Shown here one piece after another: positions 22,850 to 34,561 of a stretch of DNA of 64,000 bases. The translations under genes and the position numbers were made by a program. The notes beneath the pieces are model-generated. The model saw only the letters and a program-made list of their open reading frames with translations. It did no database searches and was not told the origin of the DNA. Origin of the DNA: Uranotaenia lowii (Eukaryota > Arthropoda > Insecta > Diptera > Culicidae); contig NC_073692.1 in NCBI RefSeq assembly GCF_029784155.1, positions 370,555,160 through 370,619,159 on the forward strand, read 5' to 3'. The stretch's first letter is position 1; each line of letters opens with the position of its first letter.

Positions 22850-23700
22850 TTGAAATCGGAAACAGATTCAAAATTCAATTTTTGAATGCAGGTTCAGAAT
22901 TTAGATTTAGAAATACTATTAAAAATACAATTTCCGATTTAGAAAGTAAATTGAGTTTTATAACGTTGATTGGGAACGTAATTTTAAAATTTCAGCTGAA
23001 GATCACAAATGTAAAGCAAAACTTGATTATATTTGGAAGTTGGTTTTATGAAAATAAAGCCTGATTTATATTCATGAAAAATCATCCACAGGATTTTTGC
23101 TTTGGAATTGATTATAAATGAAGAATGTTTCCTGATAAAGAAACATGTAATCTTGACGAGGAAAAATCTGCAGTTTAATATTCTCTCGAAGTTTTGATTC
23201 GTTTATTTTCAAATAGCTTTTTAGATAGTAAAATTTCGAACTCAAATATTGAATTTAGATTTGTAAGAATCAGACGTGAAAAACAAATTTTTTATATTTT
23301 ACTTTAGCTTTAAATTTTTTTCATCGATAATTGAATCGAAATGGTTGATAAATTTTAATAAAATCTTGGAAATTTCAACTGATCAATTTCCATAGAGAGC
23401 CAAAAGTAATAATGAGTGCTTGAAATATAAAAAGAAGATGATGATAATTTAATTCTGTTGTTTTAAAATAACAGTTATACTTTGCATTTACAGTTAATGG
23501 TAAACTAATTCTTGATTTCTATGCTGATGCTTTAAAAACAGTAAAAAGCAAATAAATTGTAAAATTAGGCTTTTAAAAATGCCATTTTGTCATTTGGTTC
23601 TTTCCGCTTGTTACTACAGCGGATGCAATTTTAAAATTCTTCTCTGAACCTATGAAAATTCGTGTGCCAGGTCATAAGACTTACGATCAGCACGATCTTA
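22850..23700. other. non-coding interior of the hAT-type element
   Basis: AT-rich sequence without family features. The open stretch beginning at 22735 is translation of the TIR element end and adjoining sequence. Confidence 0.4.
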
Positions 23701-24363
23701 TACACATTTTATTCAAAAATATATATAATATTAAAGGGCCGCAGCTTTACATCAAAAGAGCCGCAGGTTGCCGACCTATGCCCTAGAGTTAGGTACAATT
23801 GATCCCTCTTCCAAACGGCATATTATTCTTCTGAATTGATCGTTATGATTGCTGATTACGAAATAACTAATATTTATCCAAAAACTAATATTTATCCAAC
23901 AATTTTCTGAAGAAAAGAGCAAAAATAATTAATTTTCTCTTAATTATAAAAAATAGCGCCTTTAAGTATGCAATGTTATTAGCGTTGAGACAAAGTTATT
24001 GAATTTTCTTGTTATGTCTGCTATGAATTCTGAAATGACAACAAACATGACCATAGTCAATTAACATTCTATCTTGCGGTTTTGTTTGATTTTTTCCAAG
24101 AATTAGGGCTTCCTGAATAAAATATCAAGTCTCCTTCAATAGGGGATCAAGTCTCCCCTAACTTGAGAAAAATCGCAATTTTTTTACTCCCACGGAAATG
24201 CTTCTAGTTCATCAACGGGTTCAAGAATCGTTCTAATTTTTGGAGCATAGAAACTTGAAGTTACAAGCTGTCAGAAAATGTCAAAGACGGCGAGTTGCTA
24301 AATTTTTCCAAAAAGATATGGTGAAAATAAGAAAAGGGGATCAAGTATCTCCACTCTCCTCTA

Positions 24364-25477
24364 CGGATTTCAGTTCAAGTTTTTTTACTTTTAACTAAAT
24401 TTTATATTTTAAATTCTATTGAAAACTGCTGCTTGGATATGTTTAAATTTCATCCGAGGTAAACAAAATTCAAAAATGACGAGTGATATGATCAACAATT
24501 TTTTTTCTTATGTGCGTATTCATACGGATCGGAGCCTACAAATATTGTGGAATTATTTCAAAGAACAATTTAAAAAAAAAATAAGGATTTTTAATTTATC
24601 GTTGGAAACCAATTGAAGGATGTTGGACTATTGTTATTCATGTATCTACAAATTCCATTTTACCAGAACTATTTTCCCAGATATACACATATGAATAAAA
24701 ATTCATGTAACATTTGGATGACACTTATTGTAACAAAGATATTCCAAATAATAAATTTTAAATTAGATTTTCATATAAAAATAAGTTTTTCAGAAGATCC
24801 AAATCAATTATCTTTCTAGACGTTGTCATTTTTTGTCGTTCGAAAGGACAAAAACTTGAATAAAAATGGAAATTATTTTTTAAAGTAAAAAAATACTATT
24901 CCATTGCACTGGAATAGTTCAACTTTTTTTTTTCTTTGTTATGGGAGTTTAACACGAAAAATAGTTCAACAGATAAAAATTTATAAATATGGACTACAAA
25001 CCTTAAAAAAACCTCAACGTATGGGGACTTGCCTGAAAATGATTTAGAAAAGGCTAAATTTTCCAGTTCTGAAGAAAATAGAGTTACTTTTTTTTTCTTC
25101 TTCTTTTGTACCGCAGGCCGATTTCTTTCACAGAAATATTTCAGTGACAATCCACAAACGAACCGTCGTTTTTAAGTTCTCTTTGTTAACTGGTTACTCT
25201 TGGACTCAATCGGCTAGATTCAAACTCGACTTTTCAAAGATCTCTCACTTTTTCAGGAAATCGTCTCGTTTTTGAGTATTTTTCGAACTCTCTCTCTCTC
25301 TCTCTCTGTTTCTGTGCACGTTCATTGATACTCAGAATGATATTTGTAATTCAGAACGTAACCATTCAAAGCGCTTATTAGGGTGGGTAATACAATTGTG
25401 ATATTATTCATAGTTCGTTATCAACTACTTTATTCAATATTGGTTATTATTAATCCATAGCTATCAATATTCTCTAC
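24364..25477. other. non-coding, no recognised feature
   Basis: AT-rich sequence with A and T runs and a short (CT)n tract near 25292-25309. The small open stretches here lack any support. Confidence 0.4.
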
Positions 25478-26631
25478 ACTGCAAAAAATCCACACTTAAA
25501 ACGTATGTTTTTCCACACATACGGTTTCAAAATTGTTCAACATATTGATTCTATTAGAACCAGTTAATAATTAATATCTTCACACATAAATTTAATGTAA
25601 GAAAAAAAAACTGGGCTGGCTGTTCTGAAATGAACGTGTGAAAGCTGCCCACAAATCATCGAACATATTTTCGATGATATTTTTCTTCCAGTCAAAATGG
25701 CGCGAACGCAAATTCAAAACACGTTTGAATTTGTTCTGAATCGGATCGAAAAAGAAATGTATCGGACAATACGGATGGGAATAGATTGTTGCCTGCAGAA
25801 ATGGCCGCTGCAAGAGAAGATCGAGCCGTCTTCCTGTAAATCATCGATCTTCCGTCACTGTTTGAAGCAGAAACAAATGGCCAAAATATACCGAACAGAC
25901 GGAGTAACAACGACTGGGAAGCAGTTTTGGAAGCCCTGGCTGCTTCTTCCGGACGATGACAGCTGTGGAACGAAGGTAAATGCAAGATTTTTTTAATTCT
26001 TAGAAGAATCTTATGCTGAGATTCTATTTCAGGAAAAAGAAATTGACTGGAAGCTGCCAGTGGATATGAGTCTCCGAAGAACGTTCTGATGGTTCACCGA
26101 ATGTTCTGGAAGATGTAATTAAAAGAACAAAGTACTCCTAACAATAAACATTAAACACATTAAACAAAGGAAGAAATTCGATTCCAGATGACTTTTTTTT
26201 TCTTCATCCTATGCGAATGATTCATCTCATCGTTCCGGATGACGAGAAGAGTTATGTTGACGGGGAATTTTCTGTGAGTATTTTACGTAGTATATAACAT
26301 TTTTGTTGAGAAAAGTAAATCAATAAATTTGGCTTTCCAAGTTTTACGTGTTTGAGTATAATTCTCGCAATTTTCATCAGAAAAAAAGGAAAATATAGAA
26401 CTATCAACAGCAGAAAAGTTTATTTTACTTATCTGCCTTTAATAAAGTCTTTGAATGCCAAATTTTATAAAGTTCATTTGTACCACATATGACCTTTATG
26501 TGTCGCCACATATAACGTTTCTATGTTTTTCGTTATATGTGGGACACATAGTTTTCATCTGTAGGACAAATTGCAAAAATCTATATAGGCTGACACATAC
26601 CCACAATGTGTCGATTTCGTTGAGTGTACAA
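25478..26631. mobile_element. probable TIR element E1 with an internal spliced reading frame
   Basis: The left end acactgcaaaaaat and the reverse complement of the right end, acactcaacgaaat, are similar inverted repeats. A second, related left end is seen at about 27193 (cactgcaaaaaaattac, tatgtttctccacacatac). The subterminal block of E1 at about 26450-26630 recurs inverted at 27240-27400. The boundaries are inferred from these repeats only and no target duplication was found. Confidence 0.4.
25697..26089 (+). CDS. hypothetical 111-residue protein, two exons
   Basis: Exon 1 (25697-25975) starts MARTQIQNTFEFVLNRIEKE and ends at a gtaaat donor. Exon 2 (26033-26089) follows a good acceptor (attctatttcag), adds EKEIDWKLPVDMSLRR and stops. 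The junction is in phase 0, so the frame is continuous, and an aataaa signal lies at 26143. The protein is basic with several Cys and no recognised domain. It lies inside the putative TIR element E1, so it may be element-encoded or captured rather than a host gene. No homology is claimed. Confidence 0.35.
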
Positions 26632-27061
26632 CACCGTCATTAGATTTGATTTGAATAGATCAACACCTCTCTGTGTAACTGGTCTGCTCGGAACCTTGAG
26701 CAGCACTGATTGCTTTTTCATATGTAAGTATCCGGATCGGAACGAATTCGCAACCGGACCGATGACTGTCAAACTAATAGTTGTCAGTTTGATCTATCCG
26801 GTTTTCTATCGAATTCTGTTGGATTTTCCTGACCATTTCTCCGCTGCCATACAATTACAGATATCGAAATCGATCAGTTTAGTATCGAGTCGAATTCTGT
26901 CAGTTTTTCTTGACGGGCCATCATTTAAAAAACGATCGGTTTGTTTGTGTTTGTCGCACGCCGCGTTTTCGTTTCTGGTCAAAATTTGACACCTGTTATC
27001 AAATTAAGTGGCTGCCCTTTCAAGCTCTCCACAGTCTGCTTCATACCTACCCTCAGGCAAA
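26632..27061. other. non-coding repeat-rich stretch
   Basis: Contains tccggatcggaacg- and ctgtcaaacta-type motifs similar in flavour to 28560-28850, probably ends of a dispersed element. The open frames here have no features. Confidence 0.35.
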
Positions 27062-27145
27062 TTGTTACAGTGAAAACCCGATTTTATCACCCCCATGATG
27101 AATTTTAGAGTGATAAATCGGGGAGAGTGATAAAATCGGGAGATT
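27062..27145. repeat. inverted repeat gaaaacccgattttatcacc / gagtgataaaatcgggagat
   Basis: Two arms carrying cccgattttatcac and gtgataaaatcggg face each other around a short centre with a further gtgataaatcgggg. It looks like the fused ends of a TIR element, that is a very short internally deleted copy. Confidence 0.5.
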
Positions 27146-27192
27146 TCGAAAAAATGATTTTAATCCGTCAATATCTAATAAATTACTGCAAA

Positions 27193-28424
27193 AAACGTCA
27201 CTGCAAAAAAATTACATTTAGATGGTATGTTTCTCCACACATACACTCAACGAATCCGAAACATTGTAGCTATGTGTGAGCCTATATAGATTTTTGCAAT
27301 TTGTTTCACAATTGAATAATATGTGTCGCCGCATATACCCAAAAACATAGAAAGAATTTATATGTGGCGACACATAAAAAGTATATATTTAATCAAATGA
27401 ATATTATGAAATTCAACACTCAGAGGCTATATGTAAGCAACATAAGTTTAATAAATCATTTTTATTTGTTTCTATTCAAATTATTAAAAACTTTTTAAAG
27501 AATGGAAATTGAGCACTTGCAAACTATCACATTAAGCTTTATGTACTTATAAAAAAACGAACGAACTAATTTGACAGTTCGTAAACATCACTTTTTGCCT
27601 TTTTGTTATTGAAATGGCTGATTTAAAAAAAACGAATAAGAATTTACTGATGTAAAAAAATTTCAAAATTTTAAATTTTCTTATTATCATATTAATCACT
27701 CGCTTTCAAGTAGCTACTAATTGTTTAAACTTAAACTGGATAGCTTAGCAATTTTAAGATTTTGATTTAAACATCTCAATATTTATTAGCCTTGAGAAAA
27801 TATTTTGGAAGTAAGTATGTGTCCACGTGGACATGACCCAAACCCCTACCCCCCTCTCCGTGGACAAGCGTGAACATTTCCATACCCCCCTCCCCCCCTT
27901 AAGTTGTCCACGTGGTATGTGGACGGCCCCTTATTTAGTTTTTCTTCAATGTTAAATGTTATTGATATCTCCGGAATGGTAAGTTCGATTTGATGTTTTT
28001 GGTTTGAACGTTTAATATATTAGTAAATTAAAATACATTATTTGTTTACTTTTCAGCAAGCTGATCGGCGAAAAACGCAAGGTCGAAGATATAGATGCGG
28101 CAAACAAACTTTGATGGAGCCGTCTGTTGATGCGCCGCTGATGGTTACCACGAATGATTTAATTTTAAACAAATTTGGCAAACAATAAAGTGAATGTTTT
28201 CAGCATGAAATATCTAGAATTATTCTTATTAGAAAGTGATTTACCGTTTCCATAAGAATCTCTTATGAAAAGCACCAACCACTCATTGAAGTAGGCGTTC
28301 ATCTTCAGAATTCATTCGCGTCATAAGACAATCTTATGAATTTTATTACTTTTTCTTATGGCGCCACTTCATAAGAGAATCTCATGGCATACATAATAGT
28401 ATTTTACTGAGTGTAGCGCATTCA
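27193..28424. mobile_element. probable TIR element E2, related to E1
   Basis: The left end cactgcaaaaaaattac resembles that of E1, and the right end ...taatagtattttactgagtgt gives acactcagtaaaat on the other strand. The right-end block (cataagagaatctcatggca and on) recurs as a fragment at 60258-60310. A possible small spliced frame exists inside: ATG at 27949, donor at 27979, acceptor ttttcag to 28057, in frame to TAA at 28186 (53 codons), with AATAAA overlapping the stop. It is too short to trust alone. The segment 27826-27935 holds inverted gtccacgtgg motifs and C-runs. Confidence 0.35.
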
Positions 28425-29044
28425 ATTTGCTGAAACAAGGTGGTGGAGAAAAAGCTGGGGGAGCTTCGGCCACAATTTCATGGGATTTCTTGACAATGAT
28501 GCACACAATGGCAATTCGTTCGAAATCGTACAAATTTTTGTCTGGTTTTTGGCCGAAAACGAACCGATTTTAGTTCGAAATCGAACCGAACTGGTCAGAA
28601 ATCTGACCGATTTGGTTCGAAATCGAACTCATTTCCGTCCGAAATCGGTCGGGATTGGATCAGAAAAAGAACCGATTGTTTTGACAGCTCACTCGCAAAA
28701 ACTTATCGTCGTCAGGAAAGTTGTGTCACCAGGACACTGAATTCGTCCGAATTCGGTTGGATTTCTGGTCAGATTTCTAACCGATTGACGGGTTGAACGG
28801 ACCGAAATCCAACCGATTTTGGTCCGTTTTTTCGATCCGGGTAGCGGCAAACCCGAGGCCAGAGATGCCAATGTGTCTGATTTTGCAGGATTTGCCTGAT
28901 TTTTCGACGCTCAGCCTGACAACCTGATAAGCCATTCAATTTGCCTGATTTTTTAAAATATGCCTGATTTTTACTAATTTGATGAAAAATGGGTACTATG
29001 GAACTGGATTAGGTACCATTCCTTAAGTGAAAAAGGAAGTGGGT
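28425..29044. other. dispersed repeat fragments, non-coding
   Basis: 28560-28680 is rich in gttcgaaatcgaacc-type motifs in both orientations. From 28860 a different repeat begins (agagatgccaatgtgtctga, then several tgcctgattttt). I see no gene. Confidence 0.4.
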
Positions 29045-29160
29045 TAATCAAAGCAATCGAAAGATTCGGTTGAGTTCTTATTTAAGAAAGAGAATGAAAG
29101 GGAATCTTTCGATTGCTTTGATTCAGTAGACTTATCCAACCAAGTAGGCTCACAACACAT
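29045..29160. mobile_element. Penelope-like terminal repeat fragment, foldback form
   Basis: aatcaaagcaatcgaaagattc at the left is complemented by gaatctttcgattgctttgatt near the right, followed by ccaaccaagtaggctcacaa. All are pieces of the Penelope-like terminal repeat at 7865 and of the insertion at 16688. Confidence 0.7.
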
Positions 29161-29243
29161 ATTAGAGTGAAAATGTGGAGCGATGACCAAAAAAAAAGGT
29201 CATCACTTTCAGTGAAATTTCCGTTACTTAAACGGAACGGAAC

Positions 29244-29436
29244 TGTGGAATATTTGATTTGCGCTGTACTGGCTGAACGGGAGACACGCGTCTACTCTAG
29301 CTGTAGATTGCCAGTCGACTGACGACTTCTCACGACACGACAGCTCAGCCGTCGTGTGTGTGCGTATTGCAAGGATGCTTTAGGGAGATTATCGACTGAG
29401 AGAGGCCTATCTGCCGAGAGAGTTCCGTGCTGGCAA
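29244..29436 (+). repeat. left LTR of the 5.2-kb element
   Basis: Starts tgtggaatatttgatttgcg and ends ccgtgctggcaa. It differs from the right LTR at about five positions. Confidence 0.75.
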
Positions 29437-32400
29437 TTATCGGCTACACATCTCCCCCCTACACAAAAGTAAAAAACGAAAACAAATTTTTTTGCCAAAT
29501 TTCAAACTGAGTATAGGGTATGTGAGCCTTAACTTGGCATGCTCCTTATCTTGGCATGCCAAAATGCATTTTGGTAATTTATATGTCAAACATATGCCTA
29601 AAAATATAAAATAAATCAAACATAAAAGAAAATAGCATTTGTCTACATTCTGCATAGCATTTGTCCGCAATTGAATATAAATAACTGCGTAATAATTTTT
29701 TTTTACATGACGAACTGGAAGTAAAATAACGATTTTCGGAAAAAATCTGAAATGAACCTACCTTGCTAGTGCATCTGCCACTTTCGGATAGATTTAAAAA
29801 ACACACTTCAATATGAAAAAATCACTGAAAAATACCATTGGTTACAGCAAAACGTGGCAAAAAATATTAAATTTTAGCCTACTCCAAACAACGTAAATAT
29901 TTGATCTAAAATTGAAGAAAATATAAACATTTTTTTCGCCTAATCTTGGCATGAAATTCCACTAATTGAAGTTTGTATGTATGTGTGAGAACGAAATCAG
30001 AAAGCAGACGGTAGCCGGCAGCCGGCAGCCGAATCGTCGGCCGTTAGTGCACAGTGGTCTGGAAATTTAAAACCGGTCGAAAGTAAAAAGAATGATTGAA
30101 ATAACTTAAAAATACCATTAATGTATTTCGGACTATAATCAATTTATTTATCTCTCAAGCATATCTGGCATCTTAGTTGGAATTATAATACTAAAAGTTT
30201 AGCTGCCTTTTTTTTTGGTAAATTTCTAGAACTTTTCCTCTCAACTTCTGAGCACGAAATCAACAGGGTTCGGATCCGAAACGATATCTTGGATCTCAAC
30301 GTTGAAGTAACTTTATCCATACAAAAAAAAATTACAATTGGAAATAAGGTTCAACGTATTTTTATTTCATTTTATTTGTGCTGGAGATGAACATTTGCTG
30401 TATATGTGTCGCTTTGAAAGGAATGGTTACAAAGTTCAAATTATGACATTCTAAATATTATGTTTATTGAAAAAAGTAATGGCATTACAATGTTGAAAAA
30501 TTATGTTATTTAGAGCTAAATTTTATTGTTTTCAATTTCATGTGAAATCAAAAATTATATTTTGACCAAGTTTGTTTTATATTATGGATCACTGTGCATC
30601 AGCAGAGGTGACGCATTTGTTTTCCGTAGGAAAGGAATATGCGAAGGAAGCGCTGCGAGTTTGGATGATGATTTTGCATGAGTGCGAGTGAGATGCAGCT
30701 TGAATTTCACCCAGCTTGTAAATTTGTTGTTCGCTTTCATTGGCTATAGTCCCCAAACGAACGAGTGAGAAGCAATCTATTTCAATCAGGCTGACTGGAG
30801 TGAGCGATAGTTTGCTTGTTTTGCTATCCGGGTGTACGCAAACGATTGCTAGAAAATTCCTAAGGGCGACATTTTAAATATGTAGGTATGATTCAAAGAA
30901 TCGTTCGCTTACTTGAGTTTTAGCTTTAGCTTGCTTCTTGCCTCGGTCATAATGGTTTTTAAAATGTCTTTCCTCCTTTTATGGGAGTGGAATAAAAAGA
31001 ATATGAACATTCACTATCGTATGTTAACTTCAATGGAAACAGATCTATCATGATTATATTTTAAAAAATTGAACAAACGATTTGTTTGCACGGTTAATAA
31101 ACATATTTATGTTAACCAATGCAATATTTTGGAACCTATTTGTTCTAGATTGTCATTCTGATAATAGAAATTTTAAACACACCAAAAACTGAAACGAACA
31201 AGTGAAACTTTTTTACGTTAGTTTATAATTCTGCACGGAAATATCAATTCTAAAAATTGGTTGACATTTCGTACTTTCGACTTTTTGAAAACAACACAGA
31301 ACATTGTTGTGCTTCCTTCCAGGATATTATCAATGAATTCGTGGGTGCTGTTGTTGTATTAGTGAGGCAAATTTCTTCTAGAGGCGGCCAATTTAAGGAA
31401 CTCCTAAAGGGCCACAATTCGGAACGGGGGCCACAATAAGGAGCATTTCAATCAATAGTTTGATCAGGTTTATCTCAAATTATCCACCGCTTTAAAGCAA
31501 GGACATATTTTTACTACATTTCAGGCTAGTAAGCAATCATATTTGTCGAAGGGCTTTTGAAGGTACATATAACAGGGAGACTACAATCATGGGAAATATA
31601 GTCAACCATGCCTTAGGGGCCAAGTTCGGGTACATTTACCCTATGCAAACATATATTTCATATTTCATACATATATTTCATATATGTTTAATATAAGTAT
31701 TTTAATCGAACTTTAATCACACAATTTTTGTAAGCGCAGTTTTTCACGGCTCATTCATGCCAATATTTATCCTTAAATAAGACCTACCATCATAAACCTT
31801 TTGTCAAAAGGCACAAGTTGAAATCTTCAAAAGTGGTGTTTGCTGGTTCACTTTACTTCACAGGTTCCAGAAAAGAAGTCAACTTATTATCAGCACTCTA
31901 TGCAAACATATGGGAAAATTTTCCCTAACCTTTCCTCTGCCGTCCCCTGGCTACTACTGGAAACTCGAGTTTAATTGGATATTATCACAATCATCATCAA
32001 TTGGACTTCTTGTTTTAATTTTCGTACCGTTCGTTTGCTTGACTGAACAATTCTTCTGCTGAACTCACGTCTCAACCCTTTTTTTAATTAACGTATCTCC
32101 TGTATCCTCCTCCTCTTGAATTAACGTATCTCCTGTTGAACCTCCTGTTTCAATATTTTCAGTTCAAACACTTATTAAGTTAAAGGCCTTGCGTCTAACC
32201 TTTTTGGACCTCCCGTTCCAACGCTAAGTTACAGTCCCATCTAATTTTTTCTGTTTGTCAACTCTTTATTGGATATCCCGCATATCGCTCTATTTTTATC
32301 AGCCTTCCTCCTTAAGGCGTTTCTGTGAATAATAAGTCGACTCCTGTATTTTATTTTATCTTCTTCTAGACGGAGTTTCGAACTGGACGGTTTAATTTGT

Positions 32401-32879
32401 TTCTATTAATGACTAAACGAAGAAATTTGACCGTGTCTTCATCTCAAAAATCCATTGTTATACGTTCGACAAAGGCGTTAAACGACATTACTTGTCTCGA
32501 CTCGAAACGGAAAATCTAGCTCTAGACAGCTACCAAACTAATTGAACAGAAGGTTTCTCAAACCAACTATTTTCTACAAGATACCATGCAACATACAGAA
32601 TATATTGGTCCTGTCGTTCCAATAAGTAGTTTATCTCACCATCTTTTATGTACTGGACATCCCCCTCCAGATATATTATCATTTAATCACGACTCCGATT
32701 TTTCAAACTAACTCTTTGTACTGGACTATTCAAACTGGTTTTTCTGAACAGAAGTTTCTCACACATAAAACAAGACCTTTTGCTGGTGGCCATTCTGCAT
32801 CACACAAATTTGGTTGGTCATCAAAACACGGTATCAAAGTAACAATTAGAAACTTTTCATTTCAGCCAACGTAAATTCG

Positions 32880-33095
32880 TGAAGTGAACCTTCAGAATAC
32901 TCATCATGTTGGTCCTCCCAATCCAACGTAAATTCGTGAAATGAACACTCTTAAAGTTGGTCCACCTGATCCACTATACCAATGAAGTGAACCTTCAGAG
33001 CACTCCTCATGTTGGTCCTCCCGATCCAACGTTATTTCATGAAGTGAACCTTCAGAGCACTCCTCATGTTGGTCCTCCCGATCCAACGTAAATTA
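32880..33095. repeat. 57-58-bp tandem repeat inside the LTR element
   Basis: Units containing gaagtgaaccttcagagcac, catgttggtcctcccgatcc and aacgtaaattcgt repeat near 32881, 32938, 32983 and 33041, the third copy being shortened. They account for the minus-strand open stretch 32904-33086. Confidence 0.8.
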
Positions 33096-33198
33096 ATATT
33101 TTCTAACCTTCGGTTCACATTTTCACTTGTTCGATGGTATTACGAAACATGATTTTGAAGCGTAACTTGAAGGTTATTAAGCACACATTTTAACCTAT

Positions 33199-33202
<4 letters not shown>

Positions 33203-33270
<68 letters not shown>
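33203..33270. repeat. (TC)n microsatellite
   Basis: About 34 uninterrupted TC dinucleotides. They account for the Glu-Arg repeat frame on the minus strand. Confidence 0.97.
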
Positions 33271-33276
<6 letters not shown>

Positions 33277-34240
33277 TGTTGTTGGAAGAATGTATTTTTT
33301 ATTTGTATAACCGGATTCAAACTTTTTAAATGATTGAATTTGGATTCTCAATAAGATTTGATATTCCATGTTGACTGTTGCATTAAGCAATTACAAACTG
33401 CCTTAAATTTAACTCGTTCATCAAAACTTATTTTTCTTTATAGGTGTAAAAAGTTATTTATTTAGTTATATATTTAAACATCTGCGTAATTCAGAAATCG
33501 ATTAAATATTAGGAATTTTGAAAAAGTGACATGAGAAGTTCCATAATCTGTCAAATCGCAAAATAGAGAAATGTTCAGAGTTTTTTGAAAACCAACTCGC
33601 CCTCTTACGCTCAGTCACAAAATATTCATAAGTGCTACTCGTTCGTTCATGCAAAGAAAAAGAAATTCAAGATTGAACAGCATAGTTCCGGAAACTCATG
33701 CATGTGTGTCGATTATCCAAATGCTACTTATTTGTATTTTACATCAGCTTTGCTTCTGCCAATTGCTGTGTTGTTACTACACTTTTTTTTAAAGCGAGAG
33801 AGCACACTTTCTCACAATATTAAGACATGTGTGTGTGTGAATCATTTGAATTTTGAGTATGTTTTAGTGAGGCTATTTGATCTTCGTAACGAAGGTAAAA
33901 GGTGATGCGCAAAAAGTGATGCGAAAGAGAAAAAAACGCAGTCGAAATTTTGTTTTCTTGCACAAACTAAACGGTGTCAAGTCCGCCATCCACAATCATC
34001 AATAACTAAATGTCAATATAACACTGTACTGGCATCACTTTGACTCACAGCTATCCGCCAAAAGGAAAAAAACACAATGCCCACAACAAACAAATTTTCT
34101 TTTCAAGTTTTTTTTTAATGGTTTACTTACCTGCAAGCCAGCGAAACACAAACACTTCACAACCGAACCCACTCAACTTCAACACGAAAAACTAGCCTCC
34201 CGTTCAGCCAAATTAAAATTCTCCTGCCAGGATTCGCCAT

Positions 34241-34433
34241 TGTGGAATATTTGATTTGCGCTGTACTGGCTGAACGGGAGACACGCGTCTACTCTAGCTA
34301 TAGATTGCCAGTTGACTGACGACTGCTCACGACACGACAGCTTAGCCGTCGTGTGTGTGCGTATTGCAAGGATGCTTTAGGGAGATTATCGACTGAGAGA
34401 GGCCTATCTGCCGAGAGAGTTCCGTGCTAGCAA
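34241..34433 (+). repeat. right LTR of the 5.2-kb element
   Basis: Starts tgtggaatatttgatttgcg, ends ccgtgctagcaa, and is followed by the duplicated ggaac. Confidence 0.75.
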
Positions 34434-34561
34434 GGAACATGCTAGCAAAGTTTGCTGATATCGAATGTACAAAAAGGGCAAACCTAGGAGGACGAAGATA
34501 CAATCTAATTTTAAGTCGAATGTTTTAATTTTATTGAAAAAAGTTTTTTTTCCTATTTAAA

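Larger units (their letters stand above)
17034..23780. mobile_element. hAT-type element carrying nested insertions
   Basis: Left end cagtggtcggcaaccttt and right end aggttgccgacctatg are imperfect inverted repeats of the hAT type, with agagccac/agagccgc just inside both. The flanking octamers ccctaaag (17026-17033) and ccctagag (23781-23788) form an 8-bp target duplication with one change; copy 2 of the host element has ccctagag at the corresponding site. No hAT transposase is recognisable, so it is non-autonomous. Inside lie a LINE (17790-20738) and an inverted copy of the very element it inserted into (21871-22849). Confidence 0.78.
16520..24363. mobile_element. TIR element (taggggaga...) copy 1, split by a hAT insertion
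   Basis: Starts taggggagaatgaggatac at 16520 and ends with the near complement gtatctccactctcctcta at 24363. Only 16520-17033 and 23781-24363 belong to it; the middle is the hAT-type element 17034-23780. Without that and without the 103-bp insertion at 16688-16790 it is about 980 bp, matching the uninterrupted copy 2 at 21871-22849. It has no coding capacity, so it is non-autonomous. Internal segments such as gggatcaattgtaccc are shared by both copies. Confidence 0.75.
29244..34433. mobile_element. 5.2-kb non-coding LTR retrotransposon derivative
   Basis: Two direct 193-bp repeats (29244-29436 and 34241-34433) bound 4.8 kb of sequence, and the whole is flanked by the 5-bp duplication ggaac (29239-29243 and 34434-34438). 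Neither repeat has its own duplication, so they behave as the two LTRs of one element. The interior carries no gag, protease, RT or integrase motif in any frame, as in large retrotransposon derivatives that depend on other elements. No convincing polypurine tract precedes the right LTR. Confidence 0.72.

Noticed and set aside
24364..25150. Several 60-85-codon frames in AT-rich DNA
   Set aside because: Composition is that of the surrounding AT-rich DNA, with lysine, phenylalanine and isoleucine runs, no ATG context, splice support or motif.
31257..31439. Possible gag remnant inside the 5.2-kb LTR element
   Set aside because: The 60-codon frame has no zinc knuckle or capsid motif and is within chance length for the region.
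33190..33390. Glu-Arg repeat protein on the minus strand
   Set aside because: Translation of the (TC)n microsatellite.
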